Positions 45,012-55,660 of a stretch of 64,000 bases of DNA are shown here, in pieces (within the stretch, counting starts at the first letter, position 1; each line of letters starts with the position of its first letter). The notes under the pieces were generated by a model. That model had not been told where the DNA came from. It did no database searches and saw only the letters and a program-made list of their open reading frames with translations. Source of the DNA: Cricetomys ansorgei (lineage: Eukaryota; Chordata; Mammalia; Rodentia; Nesomyidae); NCBI GenBank assembly GCA_026225945.1, contig JAMJFZ010001816.1, forward strand, positions 3,520,501-3,584,500. The letters run 5' to 3'. A program made the translations under genes and the position numbers.

Positions 45012-45268
45012 TGTTGGGTGAGGGGCTACCCTAGGTCTCGGAGTTTGTATTGTCTGCAGTTGTTAATTGGTAATGATCTGCACATGGTATCAGTAGGACA
45101 CCTAAGGAGTTCTGAATGAATAAAACACCTGAGCTCAGAAACTCAGGGTTCCACTGCTGATTGTGTATGTCGCTGGCCATGACAGTGGTTCCCACTGTCT
45201 GGCAGGGTTTTCATCTATGAATATGCCTCCTTGTCTTCCTTGGTGAGCCACCACAGCATACTACTACA
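45012..45268 (+). mobile_element. LTR-like element, copy 1 of a two-copy family in the window
   Basis: Starts TGTTGGG, ends CTACTACA (TG...CA) and has an AATAAA signal at about 45119. It aligns over its whole length with 50212-50493. In the best block (about 85 bp around the AATAAA) I count about 10 mismatches. The size, TG/CA ends and central poly-A signal fit a solo ERV LTR. I could not name the family, and no target duplication was seen. Confidence 0.6.
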
Positions 45269-45614
45269 GTCAGCAGCCCTCCTAGATGCTTATAGCTGCT
45301 CATAAAGAACAGCTTTGTTTGTTAAAGCCACAGAAAGCGTTATTCCATATTTCAGTCTCTTAAGGGGAGCATTTAAGTTAACACTATCAAAAGTTTCACA
45401 AGACTCACAAAAATCACATTCTCAGGAACGTACAGAGGTACAGGAATTTGAAACATCACCTTTGAGTGAGGAAACTGTCAATTAAACAAACATCTAGAGT
45501 AATATCACAGGTGTGGAAATAAAGCTAAAACCAGAATTCAAACTAGAATCTCATGAACAGCATCAAATATCATTAAACGTTTCTTTCTTTATAATCTATT
45601 TATTTTATTTTTTA
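45269..45614. other. Unassigned sequence
   Basis: No primer-binding-site-like sequence and no viral reading frame follow the LTR-like element. Confidence 0.4.
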
Positions 45615-45795
45615 ATTAAGCTTATTTCCTAGTTGGAGGTGGAGCACACATGTCCTGGTGCCTATGTGGAGGACAGGGGACAGCTCTCAGGAGCCAATCT
45701 CCCTTCCAACTTGTGGATTCTAGAATTGAACTCCACCTGTTATTCTTGGCAGCAATAGAGAGAGCCTTTACTTGCCATTTCCTTGGCCCTCAAGT
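45615..45795 (-). mobile_element. RSINE1-like SINE (reverse)
   Basis: 'gtgcctatgtggaggacagg', 'cttccaacttgtggattcta', 'gaattgaactccacctg' and 'ttacttgccatttccttgg' match reverse RSINE1 blocks. Confidence 0.65.
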
Positions 45796-46910
45796 TTGAT
45801 TTACACATTAAAAAAAATCTAAGATAAACTGCATTTTTAAAAGAATTGTGTATCAAGTATGTCCAAGATAATATGTATTAGCCTAGAATTAGAAAGATTA
45901 AGTGTGTTAGATCAGGTGGGTGAATAGATGGTACCCAAGGGCTTGCCACTCCTACATAGAAAGCTTGTGTGTTTCCACCAGTCCCCACCTTTGTGTTCTT
46001 TCAAGATTCTGAATAATGCTCTCCTTAAATAATTCTTCTCCATCACTATATTGTTTTCTGTGACTTATAGTTTATTACTATGATTTATAACTTCGTGTGT
46101 TTGGATTGCTCTGTACATTAGATTTTCACTTAACATATAGATTGTGTCTTCCACTTTGCTCTGAATCATGGGTTGCACTTAATATGCTTCACATTGAATG
46201 TCACATAGATTGTATAAATCAGACATGAGTAATGGAACGTACAAAGAACTGGATGGATTTTACTTCTAAATTTATGAGAAAGTATAATCATAAGTCCCTT
46301 TTATTCTTTAGTGGTATGTAGTGCCAACAACAACGGCCTTGTTCTTAGTTGAAGCCCATGAGCGGTTATCACTTTTCTCATAAAAATAATCAATGTGATT
46401 TAAATCATTACCACAAAGCAGCCATGAACTTCTGCCACCCCACAATTCATTGTTTGTTCTATCCTTCCTTAGCATGCTGTCTGTGGGGTCACAGGCACGA
46501 CATTCTCCTACTACAAGGTATATGCTACAAAAGAGTCACAAAAGTGTTAATATGATGCTACCTATTCTTAGGCATTGCACAAAGATTAAAAGATTCATTG
46601 GAAAAAATATTAATACATAATCTAGTATCTCATATGAGTCTTTTCTAACAAGTACAAATCTTCAAAACAATGTGGGCTTTTCAATTTCCACTCAGTTATA
46701 AGTATGTATTTCAACAGATGAAATACGCTTTTTTAACATTAAGATTAAACAACTAATTCAGTCTTCTTTCTCTTCTTTGTACTCACTCTTTTGGAGAAAA
46801 AAATGAAAATTTTCTTTCCTGTATTATTACAGGAGATGAGAAGCCAGGCTAAAGGATATGGTACCAAGCCAGAAATGGGAATCAAGACCAGATGACTTCC
46901 AAAGCCGTCA
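45796..46910. other. Unassigned AT-rich sequence
   Basis: No gene or transposon was recognised. The open frame at 46745-47020 (reverse) runs into the B1 and is not a gene. Confidence 0.4.
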
Positions 46911-46928
46911 CCAAACACACATTCCTCC

Positions 46929-47087
46929 TTTTTGTCTTTTCTTTTTGAGACAGGGTCTCTCTGTTGTAACTCTGACTGTGCTGGAACACACTCTGTAGAC
47001 CAGGCTGGCCTCAAATTCACAGAGTTCCGCCTGCCTCTGCCTCCTGAGTGCTAGAATCAAAGGTGTGCGACACCACCGCTCAACTGC
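46929..47087 (-). mobile_element. B1 SINE with target-site duplication
   Basis: Nearly consensus reverse B1: 'gagacagggtctctctgttg', 'tagaccaggctggcctcaaa', 'ctgcctctgcctcctgagtg'. It is flanked by CATTCCTCC (46920-46928) and CATTCTTCC (47088-47096), a 9-bp duplication with one mismatch. Confidence 0.92.
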
Positions 47088-47104
47088 ATTCTTCCCGTTA
47101 AAAT

Positions 47105-47255
47105 AATTCTCTTAAAAAACTTTGAGTGTGCACCTGAAGAACAGAGAACAACTTGTGGGTCCCCCATTCATCACGAAGCATCCGGCAACCCAGCTCTGGT
47201 GCTAAGGCTTGGTGGTAGGTGTCCTTATCTGCTGTGCCATCTTGCCATCAACACA
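47105..47255 (-). mobile_element. RSINE1-like SINE relic (reverse)
   Basis: 'gaacagagaacaacttgtgg', 'aacccagctctggtgctaag', 'tatctgctgtgccatcttgc' follow the reverse order of an RSINE1-type element. It lies directly beside the B1. Confidence 0.55.
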
Positions 47256-47279
47256 CATTTTTGTAATTAAGAACTTTCC

Positions 47280-47500
47280 ATGTGCTAGGGAGATGGACGA
47301 GCTAGTAAGTGTTTGCCTCACAGCATGGAGACTTGACTTTGAATCCCTACCATCCACATAAAAATCCAGGACAGGGCTGTATGCCCGTCTTTAATCCCAG
47401 CGCTGGGAGGTACAGAGAAAGAGGGTCCCAGAAGCTCCCTGTCCAGTTGGTCTAGTCTTTGGAAAACTCCAACTTCAGCCAGATCACATCTCTCAAAAGA
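47280..47500 (+). mobile_element. Composite SINE, 5' half (split by nested SINE)
   Basis: 'ctagggagatggacgagcta', 'gactttgaatccctaccatc', 'tctttaatcccagcgctggg', 'gccagatcacatctctcaa' is the same composite family as 41520. It breaks at about 47500 and its 3' part resumes at 47684. Confidence 0.65.
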
Positions 47501-47683
47501 TTCAGGGTAGATCAGTGAGAAGGCATGGTGAGTAAAGGACACCAGCAACAAAGCCTCATTTCCTGAGTTCCGTCCCTGGGGCCCACATGGTAGGACCAAG
47601 TTGTCCCAACAAAACATACACAAATACACACCTGCACTCACACACACACACTAATAAATAACAGTCATAAAATATTCTTAAAA
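47501..47683 (+). mobile_element. Nested tRNA-type SINE (B2/RSINE-like)
   Basis: A complete small SINE inserted in the composite element. It has the head 'agtgagaaggcatggtgagt', the B-box region 'tgagttccgtccctggggc', 'ccacatggtaggaccaagtt', a CA run and a 'taataaataacagtc' tail. The outer element continues right after it. Confidence 0.6.
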
Positions 47684-47800
47684 TGAAGAGAACTAAAGCA
47701 GCAAGCAATTGAGAAGCACACCCCACATCAACCTCTGCCCTCCGCAGATACGCACAAACAAGAGCACATGCACCTGCACATATGTACACAGAATGTATAT
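47684..47800 (+). mobile_element. Composite SINE, 3' half (split by nested SINE)
   Basis: 'agcaagcaattgagaagcac', 'atcaacctctgccctccgca' and a CA-rich end correspond to the 3' third of the composite family. Confidence 0.6.
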
Positions 47801-48784
47801 GTTTCTTTCCTTAAATCTTCTATAGGCACTGAAGCGAAGCTTTGAGTGAACCAATACAATTAAGCCATAGAGAAGGGCTTCACCATAAGCAGGTGTTCCT
47901 ATCTGGAGAATTTTCAACACAAATGCTTCCTTCTGGATGTTCTCTCTGTAATCAGAACTCACCTCACCTTACTGCTCCAGCCCAACCAAGGGACACCCAG
48001 GACACCGACCTGGCCACCTGCTCCCTCTCTGCTCCTACCCACCTCAGCTCTGGCTAGTGATCTGCAGTGTTCCCCATCCCAAGCTACAACCCTTGTTAGC
48101 CCGCCACTGTAAGCTTCCCGCTTCCCTCTTTCTCCAACTGTCTACCTAGTTACACACACATTCTCTTCAGCCTGCATACAATCCTAGCCTCATCACGCAG
48201 GCTTCCACGTCTATATTTCATCTAAGCTTTTAGTAATTCACTGTGAAGCTCTGCTCTCAGAACAGACTAGGTGATTCTGTCCCCCACACCTCCTCTTTCT
48301 GGCGGCACTTGAGATGATGTAAATTCCTGATGGCTGCTTAATCAAAATAAAAAATAATTACGTTAATTTCTTTGATTTTTTTCCCAAATGCATTTCAATT
48401 TTAAAGCTATACTGTGTGATCAATGTTCAATTGTCTTTATTTTTTGTTTATATTGTGTGAAATCACCATTTAAATGCTTTCCCATGTTTCTAAGTTGCTG
48501 CCTTCCTCTAGTTACGAGGCTTCTTCATGAAAAATATTAATGTTCACTGTCACACAGTGAGTTGTTTCTCCAGTTGATAGTTTTTCATCAAAATTAAAAC
48601 TTGGTTTTTTTTTTTTATATTTTTAAAAGTATGTTTCATTTTTAACATAACAAAAACATCCATCTCCTTCCAAGTTATGATGTTTGGATTTGGAGTCAGC
48701 TCTTGAAATGCCTTGTCCGTTGAAGATTTATAAAACTACACCTTCTTACTCCAGTAACCTATGCACATTACACTGATGCAGATG
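47801..48784. other. Unassigned sequence
   Basis: No gene or transposon was recognised. The first 300 bp are C-rich; the remainder is AT-rich. Confidence 0.4.
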
Positions 48785-48868
48785 TTGGGTTTTGTGATGC
48801 TGGGAACTGAATCCGGGCTACAGTGCACGCTAAGAAGCAGTCTACTACTGAGCTACATCCCTATTGGG
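48785..48868 (-). mobile_element. ID-type SINE (reverse)
   Basis: 'gatgctgggaactgaatccg', 'cagtgcacgctaagaagcag' and 'tactactgagctacatccct' are reverse ID landmarks. Confidence 0.75.
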
Positions 48869-49592
48869 TTTTAAAAAGCATAGTAATGTCGAGATGTTCG
48901 ATATCTTAAGGGTGAAAGTATCTCAGACTTGATAAACTGGGACATTTAGGCAGATCATGGGAATTAAGACATCACAGACGTGACTGTAAATTCCCACTGT
49001 AGAACACCCTAAAAAGACTCATGACCCAAGCCAATGTGAGAGTCACTATTTCAGCACCCCAATTTGTCTCACAATTCATATACTTTGACTAGCCAGGCTT
49101 GTTTACCCTATTGTTTACCATACGTTTGCATACGAATATTACTTCCTGTAGAAGGGTGCCCTCACCAGGTTCCTGTTTAAGTGTTCCTTGTATTTTCCCC
49201 TTCCTTTGGCAGCAAATCTCAGTCGAAAGTGAGGCACACAGGTGCTCTCTGGTTTGAGAGAGCTGAAGCCTGACAGCATCATAAGCAAAACAATACTGAT
49301 ATTGAAAATGGACACAGCGTAGGAGTGAGTGTGTCTCTGACTCTGTTGCCTGCTCTTAGGACCCTATTCTTCCTACTGGGTTGCCTAGTCCAGCCTTGAT
49401 ATGAGGGTTTGTACCTAGTCTCCTTGTATCTTGTTTGTGCTATGTTTGGTTGATTATCCCTGGAAGGCCTGCTCTTTTCTGAAGGGAAGCAGAGAGGGGA
49501 GTGGATTTGGGGAAGGGGGGAGTGATGGTGAGGACTGGGAAGACTGTATGGAGGGAAAACTGAGGTTAGCATGTATTTTGAGAGAGAAGAAA
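48869..49592. other. Unassigned sequence
   Basis: No gene or repeat was recognised. The reverse open frame at 49279-49740 (153 codons) runs through the GATA array, which explains its Ser/Ile/Tyr/Leu repeat, so it is not called. Confidence 0.4.
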
Positions 49593-49637
49593 AATAGATA
49601 GGTAGATGATAGATAGATAAATGATAGATAGATAGAC

Positions 49638-49675
<38 letters not shown>
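49593..49675. repeat. (GATA)n microsatellite
   Basis: Imperfect GATA units at first, then about 14 nearly perfect GATA/GACA units. Confidence 0.97.
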
Positions 49676-50211
49676 GGAAAAAAAGAAAATGCAGGAAGCA
49701 TATGTAAGCCTGCTAAACATCCTAGTTTGTAACATTTCATACTCTGAACAGGTCAGCTGATTCCCTTCACATTGCGGTAGCTGCCTGGGAGCCAAGGTCT
49801 GCAACCACCATTCAGCATCACAAGAAAGCATTGCATTACATAGGACTGGGCCAGGAAAAAGGCCAAACCTCAAAGTGTGGTTTCAACTGTGTCATCTCCA
49901 CACAATTGCAGAACTGAAAATTTCTAAATCCACTACCCTAAGCTGGGAATAGCTGCCTATCACAGTGATCATCGGCAGCATGGTCATCCTGTCAAATCCT
50001 CAGTGTAGGAAGCACCACCTAAGAGATGCTCAATAAATCCATTGGGGGAAAGCGAAGAGGAGGGAGTTGGTTCAAGGTACAGTGTTGCTGTTTGATCTCA
50101 TTTATTTTCTAAGAAAAGCAGTCTGCCTAAAGCCAAAAGAAAAGCTGGTACATATTTCTGGGAAAGGAACCAATCAATGTTGGAAAAGTTATGTACAAAA
50201 TAATTGTGCAC
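49676..50211. other. Unassigned sequence with possible MIR/L2 end
   Basis: 'aggaagcaccacctaagaga' with 'tgctcaataaatcc' at 50006-50040 resembles the 3' end of a reverse MIR or L2 ('agtaggcgctcaataaatg'), but too little remains to be sure. Confidence 0.35.
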
Positions 50212-50493
50212 TGCTGGGGTAGGGATGCCTAAGTTCTTGGCATTTTGCATTGTTTGCAGGTGTTGGATTTCTGTGGGGTTGTTTAATTGCTAATGATCTG
50301 CATGTGCTATCAGTAGAACACCTAAGAGGTTCTGAATCAATAAAACACCTGAGATCAGATACTCGGGGTTCCACTATGGAGTCTGCCGCTGGCCATGACA
50401 GTGGTTCCCTCTGTTGAGGTCTGATAGGGCTTCCATGTATGAAAATGCCTCAGTGTCTCTCTTGCTGAGCCCACACAGTAGCTAACTACTACA
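50212..50493 (+). mobile_element. LTR-like element, copy 2
   Basis: Starts TGCTGGGG, ends ACTACTACA, with an AATAAA signal at about 50338. It aligns end to end with 45012-45268 and has the same orientation. The bases just before the TG (TGCAC) are shared by both copies, so the true 5' end may lie a few bases further out. Confidence 0.6.
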
Positions 50494-50604
50494 AATCAAT
50501 CCCTCAGTAAGTTTTAGAAAAGCTAAAAATTCATTCCCAATGTTATGAGTGGAGAATGCCCTTGTCATCCTAAATAAGCCGCTGTGTTAATTTTAAGAGT
50601 ATTT

Positions 50605-50789
50605 AAAAGGGAGCTGGAGAGATCCCTCAGTGGTTAACAGCACTTGCTGCTCTTCCAGAGGACACAGGTTCAATTCCCAGCACCTACCTGGAAGCTCACA
50701 GAATATAACTCCAGTTCCAAGAGATCTGATGCCCTTTTCTGGCCTCCTCAGGGACCAAGCATGTACGCAGTCAAAAGAACAGTGTATGT
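50605..50789 (+). mobile_element. B3 SINE
   Basis: 'ggagctggagagatccctca', 'gaggacacaggttcaattcc', 'aactccagttccaagagatc' and 'ttctggcctcctcagggacc' are clear B3 blocks. Flanked by AGAGTATTT (50596-50604) and AGAGCATTT (50790-50798), a duplication with one mismatch. Confidence 0.88.
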
Positions 50790-50798
50790 AGAGCATTT

Positions 50799-50975
50799 TT
50801 AATTTATTACTGTTTGTGTGGGTGTGGGGAGGGTGGTGCATGCAGGTACCATGGTGCTCATGTGAAGATCACAGACTAACTTACAAGACTCTTATTCTCA
50901 CCTTTTACTACATGGATCCCAGAGACAGAACTCAGACAGCCAGTACCATCAAACCATCTCATCACTTCCTCCTGC
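50799..50975 (-). mobile_element. RSINE1-like SINE (reverse)
   Basis: Directly follows the B3: 'gtgtgggtgtggggagggtg', 'accatggtgctcatgtgaag', 'ggatcccagagacagaactc', 'accatcaaaccatctcat' run in reverse RSINE1 order. Confidence 0.6.
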
Positions 50976-51037
50976 CTCCCCCTCCCCTCCTTCCTTTCTC
51001 TTCCTCACCTTCCCCTTCTCACTTTTCATCTCTCCTC

Positions 51038-51038
51038 C

Positions 51039-51073
<35 letters not shown>

Positions 51074-51326
51074 GTGAGAGAGAGAGAGTAGAACAAACAT
51101 CAACCTTGGTGTTGTCCCTTATTTACAGTATACCTTTGAAGAAAGAAAGAAACGCTTTCTCATTAGTCTGGAGTTTACCAGTCCGGCTGGGCTGGCAGGC
51201 TAGTTAGCAGAATCCCAGGGACCCTGATGTCTCTACCTCCCCAGTGCTGGGATTACAAGTGCATGCCTGCACACCCAGCCAAGGCAAGGCAAGCACTCTG
51301 TCCCCTGAGCCATTCTCCCAGCCCCC
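51038..51326 (-). mobile_element. Composite SINE (reverse) with TG/GA tail
   Basis: The reverse of the composite family: TG run plus GA run (51038-51088), 'aacatcaaccttggtgttgt', 'tctcattagtctggagttta', 'ctccccagtgctgggattac', then 'ccctgagccattctcccagc'. It is the only reverse-oriented copy in the window. Confidence 0.75.
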
Positions 51327-52557
51327 ATTTCACATTCTTGAAAATGCCTAAGATCAGCATCTTTTCAGATGCTTTTCATTTAAAAATAAAATGTACGCAA
51401 AAGAAATTTTAAAATTCTAAATTTACATTTCTAAGTCTGGTGATCAAAAAATGAAAATTCTGATCCTTACAGAGTTTTGCAACGTAGAAGACTTTCACAA
51501 TTATTGAAGGAGAAAAAAAAAACTAGCATGTTTTTAATGTCAGATAGAACTTCATACTTAGGGAAGGAACTCAACTTGAACTAGGAAATCTAGGAAGAAT
51601 CTAGGAACCTGTCCAGCATCCAAGTGGTACCCACAGTGGGTATCACAGCCCATTCCTCTGAATGTGCTTATCTGCAATTCCTATCACCATCTCTAGTCAG
51701 ACTAAGTAATCAGTGCTCCCTACAACAGGACTGCTTACATGATTTGAACAACCTGCTCTCTCATATTTATACACTGCACTTCACCTTGGACTATTGTTTG
51801 CCATTATCGGCAAATCTCTTTTTCTCCCATTAGATAAATCCTCTAAAAACACTGTTAGTCCCAGAAAGATGAAGACTTTTTAAACACATCCCACAGTACC
51901 TAATATAAGAGTTAAAAATTGATTGTTAACAAACTGGAACAAGGAGGTTATGTTCCCAAAATGAAAAACAAGCTATTTTTAAAGGCCGTGCCTGACACTT
52001 ACCCAGACTCGTGGTCCCCATGCCCACGTATAGACTCCCAGATCTGCTCTGTGCACATAGCACACAGGAACAGGACCTCAGGGACAGGGGGCTCCCAAGG
52101 GGGGTCTGAAGGTTTTTAACCGAGGAGCTGGAAGACTTTTCCTATGGAGAGGATGGGTGAGTGTGTCTGGATGCTTTTCTCTGTAAAACCAGTTTTTCTT
52201 GTTCCTTTGCTTTAAAACAGCTCCACAGTGGGAGCTGAGGAGGCAGGGGAGGGAAAGAGAATAGCGAGAGAACTGGAGAGGAAAGTCCTTTCAGAACCCA
52301 GGCTGAAATTCCCAAGCCCTTCCATACCTGGTCCCCAACTCTGGGACAGGTCTGAAGGAGCCAGTGAGAAAGAAAGCAGAGACAGTGACCCCTCTTCCTC
52401 ACCAAGTCAAGTCTCGTTCTCATGCATTTATAACTTGTGTAAACTGATGTGTCTATTTTTATCTGTGTGACATGGGAGAGGTTCATTTTAAAAAACTTAA
52501 CAATCTCCTACAGGAAAAGCTAAAAGCAACTGCTTTTCCCTTCTACATCAAGTTCTT

Positions 52558-52558
<1 letters not shown>
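51327..52558. other. Unassigned sequence
   Basis: No gene or transposon was recognised. Overlapping opposite-strand open frames at 52142-52486 are unsupported. Confidence 0.4.
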
Positions 52559-52597
<39 letters not shown>

Positions 52598-52616
52598 TAT
52601 GTATATATGTATGTGT

Positions 52617-52677
<61 letters not shown>
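52559..52677. repeat. (CA)n-(TA)n compound microsatellite
   Basis: A (CA) run to about 52593, mixed ATACATAT sequence, then about 25 uninterrupted AT units at 52626-52676. The AT part is perfectly self-complementary and prone to cruciform formation. Confidence 0.97.
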
Positions 52678-52679
<2 letters not shown>

Positions 52680-55509
52680 CTACCAATCAAGTCAGCATAG
52701 GGAGGCAAAAAAGGAACAGGCATACCCTACATGGAAAAAGAATGCCAGAGAATCTGCAGAAGGTCTACATGTCATGGTCAAACTCTGAAGAAATCAGAGT
52801 GGGGAATCACCATCCCGTTCACAGCTCACAAAACAAATGATAATACGTGATTATTATAAAATAGTCACATTAACCTGTGGTTCACATCATTAAAATATCT
52901 GCTCTGGGGAGAAATTTTTTGCTCAAGTTGTTCTGACTTATAATGGGCATGAAACAGCAATAGACTTCATAGGGAAGGGAGATATATTTGACCACAAACG
53001 TTCAGTGTTTCCTTTAAATTGTTTTATTTATGCATCTCTCCAGAAACGTTAAATTCTTCAAACTAAAATTATCACATAGATCAAAACTATGTATATATTA
53101 GGAGAGAGAACAGCCCTGGGGCAGGTAAGGACACTTTAACTAGCAGATACTTTCACTCGTAAGAATATTAACCTGGAATAGGCATTTTTTTTCAAAAATG
53201 CAGCTACAGATTTACTTGACATGATCTGTGCCTTCCTGGGAAGGTGTTCGATAAGCAAATAGTTTAATTTCAAATTAGTATGAGCTCCTAGTCAAAAGAT
53301 ACTTTCTCTTTATTTCTGATTAATTTACAACTCACAATATCTTGATAATTCAATTTTCTGCCAAGTTGTTCTAGTCAGCTCTTTAGGATTTATATTTCCA
53401 ACATTATATGTAAAAGTATTCTAGGAAAAAATAAATACTATAAAAATTTTCAAAAGCAAATATTAGTGTTTCGGACTCATTAAACAGCTATGACTCAGAG
53501 TATTACATTTGGAAATGAGAAAGGAAAAAATTAAAGTACTAAGTTTCAAAACACTAAATTAATATAAAGATACCAGTTCTGCATCCATCTTTATCCTCAG
53601 GTCAGATGCTCACTGTACTGAAGATGACAGACACAAAAACGGAACATCTGCCTCCACCAAACAGTTGACGGACACACAGGGCCACATGAGAATGCTGATC
53701 AGTTTTCATTCATAAGCCATGGTCCAAACACTTGGTACGAAACAGTGCCTTCCACTGGTGAATCTGTACAATGTGGCTTGTTCAAACAAGCTCCCGGATA
53801 TTGAAGAGTAAGTAACCTATCAACAGACATTCTCACAGAAAGGATTCAACCACACATACGACTTGAATAATAAATAAGGCAAATAAGCAGGACTCTTGAT
53901 CCCACTATCCCTTAATAAATAAGTAATTTAAATATCCCTCGACTGGATTTCCTTGGTCAAAAGTTATCTGTCACAAGGACTAATGTATAGGACAAACATA
54001 ATAACCACAGACTACAGGCATCATCCATCGGCATTCACATGTTGTAAGTCAAACAAGTTCCACCCGAGTACCAAACACTAGAGAAAGACTCAACCAGAGC
54101 AGACAGGATCCGTGCTCTCTAGGAGAGCACATGTCCAAGAAAGAGGAAAAAAAACCCAAGAAACTGTGGTCTCCACTGTCTGTATTTGGAAACAGAACCA
54201 TGCAATGTGGTCACTCAGCATTCCTTAAAAAGACTGAAGCACAGTCGGGGGTCCTGGCTCAAGCTCATCAGCCCTGAGACCCAATGAAACGTCCATCACT
54301 CTAAGAAGTGGACTTCTACTATACAGACAGGGTGCCAACATCGGACACCTACAAACACTCTCACTTCCCACTTTAAAACATCTAAACTCTAGATTCTAAA
54401 GACTGACGGGTGCTTTCAGTACACATCATTTAGTACAACGAATAAACAATATACAGGACGCCTTGCCGCACATTCTCCAGGGAGCAACCCAATTCTTGAA
54501 TACATTCCTATACACTATGGTACGTTGTACAAGCCAGGTTTCCAATAGCTGAAGTCATCAAAAAATGTCCATAACAAACATCAAAACGAAGCATGCCAGA
54601 AGAAAAAAACAGCTCTCCTCATTCTGCCCACACTCTCAGTCTCCTCCATTTAAAAGCTTTCCATTGACCTTGACCCCTTCTTCACTCAGACCATTCCCAT
54701 TCTATGAGTTGTTACCAGGTCCCATAAATTTTAGCTGAGAATGACTCTCGGAGTCATCTCTTTTCCATCGGCTTTGCCTTAACTGTTGTCCAGAGTGGCA
54801 TTAAATAAAATCCCCACTAAAACTCTATGCATGCCTCTAAAATCATCTCCCCCAGTATGCTAGCGTATATCTTACTGAACAATCACACAGACCACTAGAG
54901 CAGGCTTTTCCTCCTCTGCACCTGTGCTCACAGCATTCGGTGAACGCTGTGGACAGAGATCCATCTCCTTTATAGCACGGCTCTAAAGTGCCCTCCCCAG
55001 AGAAATTCCCTCCCGTTTCTCTGTTGTCTCTGAGCACCCGTGGTATTTTGCACCATTCATGTGGTTCGTATTGCCAAGTACACCTGTAGTACAATCACTG
55101 ATGAAACTAGTTATTGTAGTAGCATTCACGGAAAAGAGAATGTATTTTATTATGTATGTAGTAACTGCATCAGACAGACGCGGAACCCATGATATAGGTT
55201 AATTTGTATGTACTCAAAGGCATTGACCTTCAATATTCTTGTTGAGATACTGATTCGCTATCAAAAGAAAAACTTTGTAAAAGACAGTGTTTAATAGTTA
55301 ACTTATTTGCAGTAGTAATTCATCTAAAACTCATCAAAATTACTAACACCTCAAACTACTAAAAGAGGAAGGCCAGACCTGTTGATTCTACTCCCCTGGT
55401 CACCGACTTAAATCCAAAAAAATACATGTGCACATGTAACACTTGGACACTGACAGATTCCAAATAAGGAAAAAGTTCACAGGGCAGACCAGCAGAGTTT
55501 TTAGAGAGA
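52678..55509. other. Unassigned sequence, 2.8 kb
   Basis: No gene or transposon was recognised with confidence. A stretch at 54640-55090 has a faint L2-like flavour but is not called. Confidence 0.4.
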
Positions 55510-55660
55510 GATTTTGAGTCGGAATGCTATGGCTCAATTTCTCCTTCATCACTCAACTTGTACAAATACAAGAACATATTTCTCTATGCCTCGATTTCCT
55601 CGTTTGAAAAAAATGGCAGTATTAATTTTACTTTTGGCATGTAAAGTTTGAGAGCTTGTT
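55510..55660 (-). mobile_element. MIR SINE (reverse)
   Basis: 'tatgcctcgatttcctcgtt' and 'tgaaaaaaatggcagtatta' match the reverse MIR core 'ctgtgcctcagtttcctcatctgtaaaatggggataat', with 'catcactcaacttgtacaa' before it as the 'caagtcacttaac' block. Confidence 0.7.

Noticed and set aside
49279..49740. 153-codon open frame with Ser/Ile/Tyr/Leu repeats
   Set aside because: Produced by reading through the GATA microsatellite.
45012..50493. Intact or recent ERV provirus between the two LTR-like copies
   Set aside because: Copies differ by over 10% in their best block, the interval has no viral reading frames, and no primer site or polypurine tract is visible.
54640..55090. L2-type LINE relic
   Set aside because: Only a loose resemblance (short 'catctcttttccat' type blocks); not enough ordered matches.
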